Below are positions 8,963 through 16,151 of a stretch of 64,000 bases of DNA, in pieces. The translations under genes and the position numbers were made by a program. Within the stretch, counting starts at the first letter, position 1, and each line of letters opens with the position of its first letter. The notes under the pieces are model-generated. The model was not told the origin of the DNA. It ran no database searches and saw nothing but the letters and a program-made list of their open reading frames with translations. Origin of the DNA: Thalassobacter stenotrophicus (GTDB lineage Bacteria; Pseudomonadota; Alphaproteobacteria; Rhodobacterales; Rhodobacteraceae); contig NZ_CYRX01000033.1 of the NCBI RefSeq assembly GCF_001458315.1, positions 372,001 to 436,000 on the forward strand, in the 5' to 3' direction.

Positions 8963-9147
8963 TGCGTATCCTCTACCGTGATTGCGGGGCGCGATACATG
9001 GTCGAACGCTTCGGCGAATTCACCGTTCGTGACCTTAACAACGGTTAGGCCAAAGACGATGCCCACAAGCCCGATCAGAACAGCCAAAAGGCCGAAGTTC
9101 CGGCCGGAGCGGCGTTCGTGCAGTTCGTGATCTTTGTGAAATGCCAT
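8959..9147 (-). CDS. small single-pass membrane protein of the cta cluster
   Basis: 62-residue protein with a charged N-terminus (AFHKDHELHERRSGRN), one membrane segment (about residues 17-42, LLAVLIGLVGIVFGLTVVKV) and a short outside tail. It sits between heme o synthase (4 bp gap) and ctaG (4 bp ATGA overlap). A short ORF in exactly this place is known from the Paracoccus/Rhodobacter cta locus, which supports it being real; an oxidase assembly role is inferred from position only. Confidence 0.85.
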   Translation of the reverse strand: MAFHKDHELHERRSGRNFGLLAVLIGLVGIVFGLTVVKVTNGEFAEAFDHVSRPAITVEDTQ

Positions 9148-9151
9148 TGTC

Positions 9152-10090
9152 TTACCAGCCTCCCAAACCGGCGAGCTTTAGCGCGGCCTCTGCCAAGAGG
9201 ACCCCAAAGTTCGCAAATAGGTACAGGATCGAGAATTTGAAGACTTTCTTCTCAACGGCGTATTCGTCGCCCTCAGAAGTGGCTTCGTCGCGGCGCCAGA
9301 TGTCCCACGCGCCCTTGAGGAAGATCGCGTTGAGAACCGTAAACACCACCAGTGTCATCGGACCACCAACCGAGGACAGTGCTGTCCAGATGGCGACCGG
9401 GGCCAGTGCCACAGTGTACCACCAGATGTGGCGGCGCGTTTCTTTGCGGCCATGGGTCACGGTCAGCATCGGCACTTTGGCTTGGTGGTAGTCGGACTTC
9501 ATGAACAGTGCCAGCGCCCAGAAATGGGGCGGCGTCCACATAAAGATCAGGCCAAACATCAAAGCCGCTTCGATAGAGATAGAGCCTGTCGCGACAACCC
9601 AACCGATCATCGGAGGGAACGCTCCAGCAGCGCCCCCGATCACGATGTTCTGTGGTGTCGAGCGTTTGAGCCACATGGTGTAGACCACGGCGTAGAAAAA
9701 GATCGTAAAGGCCAGCAGGCCTGCAGCCATCCAGTTTGCCGTCAGGCCCAGCATCACAACGGATAGGACCGACAGAAACAGGCCAATGGCCAGAGCTTCG
9801 CGTGCCGTCACTTTGCCAGCTGGCACAGGACGCTTCGCGGTGCGTTTCATGACGCGGTCGATATCCGCGTCGTACCACATATTCAACGCACCGGACGCGC
9901 CGGCGCCTACAGCGATGAACAAAACAGCGGCAAAGGATTCGAACGGATGCAGCGCCGTTGGTGCGACCAGCACACCAACCAAGGCGGTGAACACCACCAG
10001 TGACATCACGCGGGGCTTGAGCAGGGCGAAATAATCGCCGAACGAGGCCTCGGGGCTTTCTACTTGGGTAGTGTAGCTTGCGTCACTCAT
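9152..10090 (-). CDS. ctaB: heme o synthase (protoheme IX farnesyltransferase)
   Basis: Transfers a farnesyl group from farnesyl diphosphate to heme b, giving heme o, the precursor of the heme a used by the aa3 oxidase. 312 residues, a polytopic UbiA-family membrane protein. The first Asp-rich motif is NMWYDADIDRVMKRT and is followed by RPVPAGKVT; the second polar motif region has HFWALALFMKSDYHQAKVPML and THG. It lies between ctaC (63 bp gap) and the small cta membrane protein. Confidence 0.96.
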   Translation of the reverse strand: MSDASYTTQVESPEASFGDYFALLKPRVMSLVVFTALVGVLVAPTALHPFESFAAVLFIAVGAGASGALNMWYDADIDRVMKRTAKRPVPAGKVTAREALAIGLFLSVLSVVMLGLTANWMAAGLLAFTIFFYAVVYTMWLKRSTPQNIVIGGAAGAFPPMIGWVVATGSISIEAALMFGLIFMWTPPHFWALALFMKSDYHQAKVPMLTVTHGRKETRRHIWWYTVALAPVAIWTALSSVGGPMTLVVFTVLNAIFLKGAWDIWRRDEATSEGDEYAVEKKVFKFSILYLFANFGVLLAEAALKLAGLGGW

Positions 10091-10153
10091 GCCGGCGGGC
10101 TCCCATCCGGGGTTAAATGGCGCGGCAGCTTTTGCCGCCGCGCTTAGAGCAGT

Positions 10154-11047
10154 TTACCAGGCGTAGGTATCGCCTTCTTTAACCATCGCGAGCCATTCTG
10201 CGTAAGCGTCCTCAGAGACGACTTTGACAGTGATGGGCATGTAGGCGTGGTCTTTGCCACAGAGTTCGGAACACTGGCCGAAGTAGATACCTTCGCGCTC
10301 GGCGGAGAACCAAAGCTGTGCAAGGCGACCCGGCACACCATCCTGTTTCACACCGAAGGCAGGGATGGTCCATGAGTGGATCACGTCACCAGCGGTCACT
10401 TGCATGACGACGGTTTTGTTCACAGGCACCACAACCGCGGTGTCCGTGGCCAAAAGCCATTCATCGCGCGAGTAGCCATACTCTTCCAGCATGCCTTCCA
10501 TCGCGGGCGACAGAACGAAGGGCTGTGCGCCAGCTTCTTCGGCAGCATCAGTCATGGTGGCGGGGTGGCCAACCATGTAGCTGTCGAAGGACACGTCTTC
10601 GTCCACGTACTCGTAGTTCCAGTACCACTGTAGGCCTGTCACTTTGATGTAGATGTCACCTTCGGGGATGGTCTGCTGTTTGAACAGCACTGGCAGCGAG
10701 AAACCACCGATAAGAACCAGAATACCAACCGGAATGATTGTCCAAGCGACTTCCAGTGTGGAGTGGTGGGTGAAGGTCGCGGGCTTGTCGTTCCGCTTTT
10801 CGTTGTAGCGCACGATGACCCAGATCAGCAGCGCCGTCACAAACAGCGAGATCACAGTGATGATCACCAGCAGGAACATGTTCAGCCACTGCAAGTCACG
10901 GGCGAGTTCCGTGGAAGCAGGTTGCATCCCCATAGCGCCTGGCGTCGGCGAACCGATGATAGGCAGATCCTGTGCGTGGGCTTGGAGCGCGACAAGGCTC
11001 GCGCCGGCGGCGGCCGTGAGGCCGGCCATTTTATTGGCTAAAGTCAT
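10154..11047 (-). CDS. ctaC: cytochrome c oxidase subunit II
   Basis: 297-residue subunit that accepts electrons from cytochrome c through the binuclear CuA centre. A signal peptide (about residues 1-25) precedes two transmembrane helices (about 55-80 and 100-122). The CuA ligands are visible: His224 in VIHSWTIP, then Cys259, Cys263, His267 and Met270 in FGQCSELCGKDHAYM. GLQWYWNYEY is the aromatic electron-entry region. First gene of the leftward cta unit; the 168-bp gap to the divergent tldD must hold promoters for both, but I could not assign them with confidence. Confidence 0.97.
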   Translation of the reverse strand: MTLANKMAGLTAAAGASLVALQAHAQDLPIIGSPTPGAMGMQPASTELARDLQWLNMFLLVIITVISLFVTALLIWVIVRYNEKRNDKPATFTHHSTLEVAWTIIPVGILVLIGGFSLPVLFKQQTIPEGDIYIKVTGLQWYWNYEYVDEDVSFDSYMVGHPATMTDAAEEAGAQPFVLSPAMEGMLEEYGYSRDEWLLATDTAVVVPVNKTVVMQVTAGDVIHSWTIPAFGVKQDGVPGRLAQLWFSAEREGIYFGQCSELCGKDHAYMPITVKVVSEDAYAEWLAMVKEGDTYAW

Positions 11048-11215
11048 TCAAATCGTCCTGTTGTCCGGGTTCCCGCTGTCTTGAACGGTCGTTGCAGGAA
11101 TCCCCGTTGCGTCCTGCGGTGTGTGAACCATATCTTAGAGGGCAAATGCAAGCCGCCCGGCGCCAATCCAACCATTGATTGAATCTCGGGGTGTAGCGAA
11201 ATCAAGGAGTTAGCC

Positions 11216-12646
11216 GTGGCAGCCGTAAAAAGTGAGACATTTCGTCCCTTCGAGTCCAAAGTTGATTTGGATCAAAGCCTTTCCCTGCTGCGTGAAACGC
11301 TTGTGGGCGCCGATGACGGAGAGCTGTTTTTCGAGCGTCGTCGGTCAGAGGTTTTGGTGTTTGATGACGGTCGGGTAAAGAATGCCAGCTATGACGCGTC
11401 CGAGGGCTTTGGCCTGCGGGCGGTGCGCGGTGAGACTGCGGGCTACGCCCATTCGACAGAGATTTCCGAGCAGGCCTTGCGCCGCGCCGCTGAGACCGCG
11501 CGTCTGGCCGTGGGTGCGGGCGGCGGGACCCTTGCAGACGCGCCGCAAGCGACCAACCAGCGGCTCTATACAGATGAGGACCCGATGGCAGGGGCTGCGT
11601 TCAACGTAAAAGTCGACACCCTGCGGGAGATCGATGATTTTGCACGGGGGCTGGATGCGCGCGTGGTTCAGGTTGCAGCCTCCATGGCGGCTTCAATTCA
11701 AGAGGTTGAGATTTTACGCCCCGAGGGCACGCATGTCCGTGATGTACGTCCCATGGTGCGCCTGAACATCAGCATCATCGTAGAGCATGAAGGCCGCCGC
11801 GAAACCGGATCGGCCGGTGGCGGTGGTCGTGTGGGGTTAACGGGCCTGATCGGGCGGGACCATTGGGAAGGCGTTGCCCGCGAAGCGCTGCGCGTAGCTG
11901 TGGTAAACCTGAGCGCAGAACCCGCCCCAGCCGGGGTGATGGACGTGGTGTTGGGGGCGGGCTGGCCCGGCATTTTGCTGCATGAGGCCGTGGGTCATGG
12001 GCTTGAAGGCGACTTCAACCGCAAGGGCACATCGGCGTTTGCGGGTCTGATGGGCGAACGTGTTGCGGCCCCCGGTGTCACCGTGTTGGATGACGGCACC
12101 ATCCCGGACCGCCGCGGTTCTATCACCGTGGATGATGAAGGCACGCCAAGCGCCAAGAACACCTTGATAGAAGATGGCATCCTTGTGGGTTACATGCAGG
12201 ACCGTCAAAACGCCCGCCTGATGGGGGTTGAGGCCACGGGTAACGGGCGACGCGAAAGCTATGCGCACACCCCGATGCCGCGCATGACCAACACCTATAT
12301 GCTCGGCGGAGACGCCGCCCCCGCAGACATCGTTGCGGACCTAAAGGACGGGATCTACGCGGTGGGATTTGGCGGCGGACAGGTGGACATCACCAACGGC
12401 AAGTTCGTGTTTTCCTGCACCGAAGCCTATCGGGTCAAAGATGGAAAGGTCGGCGCGCCGGTAAAAGGAGCCACGTTGATCGGCGACGGCGCGACGGCGT
12501 TGAAGCACATTCAAGCCATCGGGAACGACATGGCGCTTGATCCCGGCATGGGAAATTGCGGCAAGGCGGGCCAATGGGTGCCCGTGGGCGTCGGGCAACC
12601 GACGCTCAAGATTGGTGGGCTGACGGTGGGCGGGTCGCAGACGTAA
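11216..12646 (+). CDS. tldD: metalloprotease TldD
   Basis: Zinc metalloprotease of the TldD/PmbA family (476 aa); with TldE it degrades unfolded peptides and matures some modified peptides in other bacteria. The HExxxH zinc motif is His256-Glu257-Ala-Val-Gly-His261 (LHEAVGHGLEGDFNRKG), and the C-terminal region has KFVFSCTEAYRVKDGK with the conserved Cys. The GTG start is chosen because AAGGAG lies eight bases upstream. It diverges from ctaC. Oddly, the frame continues open for 28 codons after the TAA, and those codons resemble a protein-sorting tail (next entry). No pmbA/tldE is present in the window. Confidence 0.96.
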   Translation: MAAVKSETFRPFESKVDLDQSLSLLRETLVGADDGELFFERRRSEVLVFDDGRVKNASYDASEGFGLRAVRGETAGYAHSTEISEQALRRAAETARLAVGAGGGTLADAPQATNQRLYTDEDPMAGAAFNVKVDTLREIDDFARGLDARVVQVAASMAASIQEVEILRPEGTHVRDVRPMVRLNISIIVEHEGRRETGSAGGGGRVGLTGLIGRDHWEGVAREALRVAVVNLSAEPAPAGVMDVVLGAGWPGILLHEAVGHGLEGDFNRKGTSAFAGLMGERVAAPGVTVLDDGTIPDRRGSITVDDEGTPSAKNTLIEDGILVGYMQDRQNARLMGVEATGNGRRESYAHTPMPRMTNTYMLGGDAAPADIVADLKDGIYAVGFGGGQVDITNGKFVFSCTEAYRVKDGKVGAPVKGATLIGDGATALKHIQAIGNDMALDPGMGNCGKAGQWVPVGVGQPTLKIGGLTVGGSQT

Positions 12647-12733
12647 GCCCCCGTTCCGCTGCCTGCCTCGGCGCCGTTGCTTATGGTGGCAGTCGTCGGA
12701 TTGATCGCATTTCGCCGCCGGGCGCCTGTGTAA
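12647..12733 (+). pseudogene. VPLPA-CTERM-like C-terminal remnant, in frame behind the tldD stop
   Basis: The 28 codons directly after the tldD TAA, in the same frame and ended by TAA at 12731-12733, read APVPLPASAPLL, then a hydrophobic stretch, then AFRRRAPV. This has the three parts of the VPLPA-CTERM sorting signal described in Rhodobacterales: the VPLPA motif, one membrane helix and a terminal Arg cluster. TldD is a cytoplasmic enzyme that needs no such tail and is complete before the stop. I infer the 3' end of a deleted sorting-signal protein; chance or stop readthrough are alternatives. Confidence 0.5.
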
Positions 12734-12746
12734 CCTTCATAAAGAA

Positions 12747-12754
12747 TTAACCAT
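12747..12754 (+). promoter_or_regulatory. TTAACCAT element upstream of dprA (possible CtrA half-site)
   Basis: TTAACCAT lies 20 bases before the dprA ATG. This octamer is a recognised short form of the alphaproteobacterial CtrA binding site. dprA belongs to the CtrA/gene-transfer-agent regulon in Rhodobacter capsulatus, so the position is suggestive. An 8-mer can arise by chance, and the same octamer also occurs at 19968-19975. Confidence 0.3.
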
Positions 12755-12774
12755 GCCCGCCTAGTTTGGCGAGC

Positions 12775-13944
12775 ATGAATTACGACACCCCTGAGTTTTT
12801 GTCCTCTGCTGACACGGACGGCTTTTCTGAGCCTCCGCGTCCGTTCTTTGCCCAGCCCGTTACGAGCGTTGAGGATAAATTCGCGCGTCTGCGTTTGATC
12901 CGGTCCCGTAGGGTGGGTCCTGCCACGTATCGCCGCCTGATGGCCGAGCATGGCAGTGCCGCGGCGGCTCTTAGTGTGTTGCCGGACGTGGCCGAAGAGG
13001 CGGGCGTCAAGGGTTATCAAATCTGTCCCGAGGGTGTCGTTCGGGCCGAAATTAAGGCCGCGCAAAAGATCGGTGCGCGGCTGTTGTGCCTTGGTGATGC
13101 TGAGTATCCAGCAGAGCTTGCGGAGGTCGCGGATGCGCCGCCAGCGCTGTGGGCGTTGGGCGACAGGGGGCTGTTGACCAAGCCCAAGGTCGCACTGGTG
13201 GGTACACGCAACGCATCGTCTCTGGCCGGGCGAATGGCGCGCAAATTGGCCCAAGACCTAGGGGCGGCAGGCGTTGTCACTGTTTCAGGCATGGCGCGCG
13301 GCGTCGACACAGCCGTGCATCAAGCCAGCCTAGAGACCGGCACCATTGCGGTGCTCGGTGGTGGCGTCGATGTGATTTATCCGGTTGAAAACACAGCGCT
13401 TGGTGACACGATTGCGGCACAAGGGTTGCGTCTGTCTGAGGCACCCATGGGCCATCAACCACAGGCGCGTGACTTCCCAAGGCGCAACCGGATCATCTCG
13501 GGGCTTGCGCCCGTTTTGGTCGTGGTTGAGGCCGCTCTCAAATCAGGCTCTATGATCACGGCGCGGGCGGCATTGGATCAAGGGCGCGAGGTTCTTGCCG
13601 TACCGGGCCACCCGCTGGATACGCGCACCTCGGGCTGCAACGCGTTGTTGCGCGACGGGGCAACTTTGGTGCGCAGTGCGGAGGATATCCTAGATATACT
13701 CGATACAATGACCGCACCGTCTGAGCCCGCGCAAAGTGCGCTGCCGTTCGAGGTCCCGACGGCCACGCACATCATCCCGCCGGATCAAATCATAGCACTT
13801 CTGGCAATTACGCCTGTGGCCGAGGATCAACTAGCTCGTGACCTCGGGATGGAGTTGTCTGCCTTTAGCGCGCTGGTCGCACCGCTGGAGCTATCAGGGC
13901 AGATATCACGCGCGCCCGGGGGGCTTTTGTCACTTGCTGGTTGA
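12775..13944 (+). CDS. dprA: DNA processing protein DprA
   Basis: Binds incoming single-stranded DNA and loads RecA during transformation and, in Rhodobacterales, gene-transfer-agent uptake. The Rossmann-like core shows VALVGTRNAS, VTVSGMARGVDTAVH, VLGGGVDVIYP, PRRNRIISGLA and SGSMITARAALDQGREVLAVPG in the family order. A C-terminal winged-helix (DML1-like) segment, about the last 60 residues, follows a variable linker. I use the ATG at 12775 (389 aa) rather than an upstream in-frame TTG at 12766; neither has a strong ribosome binding site. A TTAACCAT element lies just upstream. Confidence 0.95.
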   Translation: MNYDTPEFLSSADTDGFSEPPRPFFAQPVTSVEDKFARLRLIRSRRVGPATYRRLMAEHGSAAAALSVLPDVAEEAGVKGYQICPEGVVRAEIKAAQKIGARLLCLGDAEYPAELAEVADAPPALWALGDRGLLTKPKVALVGTRNASSLAGRMARKLAQDLGAAGVVTVSGMARGVDTAVHQASLETGTIAVLGGGVDVIYPVENTALGDTIAAQGLRLSEAPMGHQPQARDFPRRNRIISGLAPVLVVVEAALKSGSMITARAALDQGREVLAVPGHPLDTRTSGCNALLRDGATLVRSAEDILDILDTMTAPSEPAQSALPFEVPTATHIIPPDQIIALLAITPVAEDQLARDLGMELSAFSALVAPLELSGQISRAPGGLLSLAG

Positions 13945-13947
13945 TGC

Positions 13948-14553
13948 TCAATCGTCCGGGCGGGTCAGTTCGAACACTTCGCGGATCACGGCGTAGTCCC
14001 GATAGCCCATGCGTGTTAGCGGTTGAAATTGTGTCACGTCGAACCGACCATTAACCACGCAATCGTCCCGCATGTGGACGCCCACGACCTCTCCTATCAC
14101 CATGACGTTATGCGCGCCCTCAAGGGGGACGATCTGGCGAACCTGACATTCCAACGCGGCGGGGGCATTAGCCACGCGGGCACATGCGATTTCGGAGCAT
14201 TCGGTTTTCGCCGCACCACTTTTCGCGAATTCATCAATGTCTTTCGTAAAACCCTCGGATGAGATGTTCATCACGTCTCGGTCGCTTTGGGCCACGATGT
14301 TCACGCAAAATACACCCGTTTCGCGGATGTTGGCGACACTGTCCTTGGTGCCGTCTTGATCGGGCTTGGCTGAGGTTGATGCGAACATAACCTGAGGGGG
14401 TACGTAGGCAATTGCGTTAAAAAACGAGTAGGGTGCGAGGTTGTCTGTGCCATCCGCGCTGCGCGATGAAATCCACCCAATCGGGCGCGGGGCGACGATC
14501 GCGTTGAATGGGTTATACGGTAGGCCGTGGCCGTCGGCGGGGCGATAATACAT
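13948..14553 (-). CDS. flavin reductase family protein
   Basis: FMN-binding split-barrel oxidoreductase of the DIM6/NTAB (flavin reductase-like) family, 201 aa. The N-terminal half has PYNPFNAIVAPRPIGWISS and LAPYSFFNAIAYVPPQVMFAS, the conserved flavin-binding stretch of this family. I start at the ATG at 14551-14553 because GGAGG lies seven bases upstream; the longer open frame adds 52 implausible basic residues. It converges on dprA with 3 bp between stops and diverges from the GNAT gene. Physiological partner unknown. Confidence 0.9.
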   Translation of the reverse strand: MYYRPADGHGLPYNPFNAIVAPRPIGWISSRSADGTDNLAPYSFFNAIAYVPPQVMFASTSAKPDQDGTKDSVANIRETGVFCVNIVAQSDRDVMNISSEGFTKDIDEFAKSGAAKTECSEIACARVANAPAALECQVRQIVPLEGAHNVMVIGEVVGVHMRDDCVVNGRFDVTQFQPLTRMGYRDYAVIREVFELTRPDD

Positions 14554-14629
14554 GGCAATCCTCCGGGTTGTTTGCCCCCCAGCTAACCTCATGCTACGCC
14601 CCTGACCAGAGGCAGCGAACGGATGACGC

Positions 14630-15100
14630 GTGGAGTTACGGCAGGAAACCCCCGAGGACCGGTGGGAGGTTGAGGCGCTCTTTGATCTGTGCTTTGCGCC
14701 CGGTCGCACGGCACTGTCATCCTATCGCTTGCGCGAGGATGTGGCTCCGGTCGGGGCCCTGTCGCTTGTGGCCGTGGATGACCTGAACATCATTGGCGGC
14801 GCGATCCGCTACTGGCCCGTCATGATCGGTGATCATGAGGCCCTTTTGCTGGGTCCTGTCGCGGTACACCCGACCCGACAAGGTGAGGGGCTTGGCGCAT
14901 TTTTGATCCAAGATTCGCTTGAGCGCGCATGGGCGCTGGGCCATGCCCGCGTGCTGCTGGTAGGGGACGCCGCCTATTATCGGCGGCTTGGATTTTCGGT
15001 GCTGACGGGTGTTGAGATGCCGCCGCCAACCAACCCAGACCGAGTTTTGGGGGTTGGCGACTGGGCAGGTGTGACGGGGATTGTTTCGCGCCACCCGTAA
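14630..15100 (+). CDS. GNAT N-acetyltransferase (YhbS-like)
   Basis: 156-residue GNAT-fold acetyltransferase starting at GTG. The acetyl-CoA pyrophosphate loop is VHPTRQGEGLGAFLIQ, preceded by LLLGPVAV, and the C-terminal half has VLLVGDAAYYRRLGF, which is typical of the YhbS branch (COG3153). The ATG at 14623 is in another frame and is not the start. Substrate unknown. It diverges from the flavin reductase across 76 bp and is followed 43 bp later by the EcsC-family gene. Confidence 0.85.
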   Translation: MELRQETPEDRWEVEALFDLCFAPGRTALSSYRLREDVAPVGALSLVAVDDLNIIGGAIRYWPVMIGDHEALLLGPVAVHPTRQGEGLGAFLIQDSLERAWALGHARVLLVGDAAYYRRLGFSVLTGVEMPPPTNPDRVLGVGDWAGVTGIVSRHP

Positions 15101-15143
15101 CGTGCAGCTTGCCGGACACACCGCTTGCGCCCATATTCTGTGC

Positions 15144-15902
15144 ATGAACAATATCATTGTCGCTGATCAAACCCATGCGCGTCTGGCGCGTCTTGCAGCC
15201 CGGCACCGTAATGCTCGGGGTGTTGGTATGCAGCTTGTGGGGTTGCTGGGGTCTCAGGCTGAAAATCTGCTGGAACGTCTGCCTGACCCGGTCAAAACGG
15301 GGCTTGAGGGCGCGACCGCTCGGGCGCTTGAAAGTGCGATGGATGTCGCGAGCGCAAGTCGCACCGCACGGTTGCCCGATACTTCCGACTGGCTCACCCG
15401 CGCGATCACATTGGGCACCGGTGCCGTTGGTGGCTTGGGTGGGTTACCGTCCGCGCTTGCGGAATTGCCCGTAACGACGACCGTTCTTTTGCGCGCCATT
15501 CAGGGCATCGCCCAAGAACATGGAATCAACCCCCAAACTCCGGAGGGCAGAGCGGCTTGTTTGCAAGTGTTCGCCGCCGCCGGGCCGCTTGAGGCTGATG
15601 ACGGCACAGACCTTAGCTTTCTCACACTGCGGTTGACCCTATCGGGTGGCGCGGTCAGCAAGGCGATTGCGGCTGTGGCCCCGCGCTTGTCGTTGGTTTT
15701 GGGTCAAAAGCTGGCCGCGCAATCCGTGCCATTGTTGGGGGCAGCGGCCGGGGCCGCGACGAACTATGTGTTCACCAGCTATTACCAAGATATGGCGCGG
15801 GTGCAGTTTGGTTTGATGCAGCTGAGCCAGGAAACAGGACGCCCGGTTGAGGCATTGGTGGATGATCTGCGCGCGCTACTGTCCGCGCCACGCGCCCGCT
15901 AA
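15144..15902 (+). CDS. EcsC family protein
   Basis: 252-residue protein of the EcsC family, named from a Bacillus operon with an ABC transporter but without a known biochemical function. Gly-rich hydrophobic stretches (ITLGTGAVGGLGGLPSALAELPVTTTVLLRAIQ in order, and a second at LLGAAAGAATNYVFTSYY) and FAAAGPLEADDG support the call. I start at the ATG at 15144 (MNNIIVADQTHARL); an upstream TTG-started frame would overlap the GNAT gene. The stop TAA is followed immediately by the ATG of the next small gene, so the pair is coupled. Confidence 0.8.
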   Translation: MNNIIVADQTHARLARLAARHRNARGVGMQLVGLLGSQAENLLERLPDPVKTGLEGATARALESAMDVASASRTARLPDTSDWLTRAITLGTGAVGGLGGLPSALAELPVTTTVLLRAIQGIAQEHGINPQTPEGRAACLQVFAAAGPLEADDGTDLSFLTLRLTLSGGAVSKAIAAVAPRLSLVLGQKLAAQSVPLLGAAAGAATNYVFTSYYQDMARVQFGLMQLSQETGRPVEALVDDLRALLSAPRAR

Positions 15903-16151
15903 ATGGCGCACGCGCACACGGTCCTTCACTCGATCAACTATGACGGCGACACGATTTGCGTGGATGTGTTTCGACGCCCTGATGGCACCTTTGGCTTTGA
16001 AGAATTTCGCCGCGACCCAGAAGACGGGCGCGGGTGGTTCCCAATCGGACATTATGGCCACGAAACGTTCAGCTCTGTTGAGGCCGCACTTGATGCAGCC
16101 ACCGCGCATGTTGGCTGGTTCGATGCGAGCCGCCTTACCCCCGGCGCTTGA
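15903..16151 (+). CDS. small hypothetical protein
   Basis: 82-residue soluble protein, not assigned to a family. It is acidic and rich in aromatic residues (VDVFRRPDGTFGFEEFRRDPEDGRGWFP), with no signal peptide or membrane segment. The ATG directly abuts the stop of the EcsC-family gene, which argues for coupled translation and against a shadow ORF. Its last 17 bases overlap the 3' end of the convergent ptsP. Confidence 0.7.
   Translation: MAHAHTVLHSINYDGDTICVDVFRRPDGTFGFEEFRRDPEDGRGWFPIGHYGHETFSSVEAALDAATAHVGWFDASRLTPGA

Noticed and set aside
11048-11215. Divergent gap between ctaC and tldD as a place for named promoters
   Set aside because: The gap must hold promoters, but no -35/-10 pair was good enough to assign to either gene.
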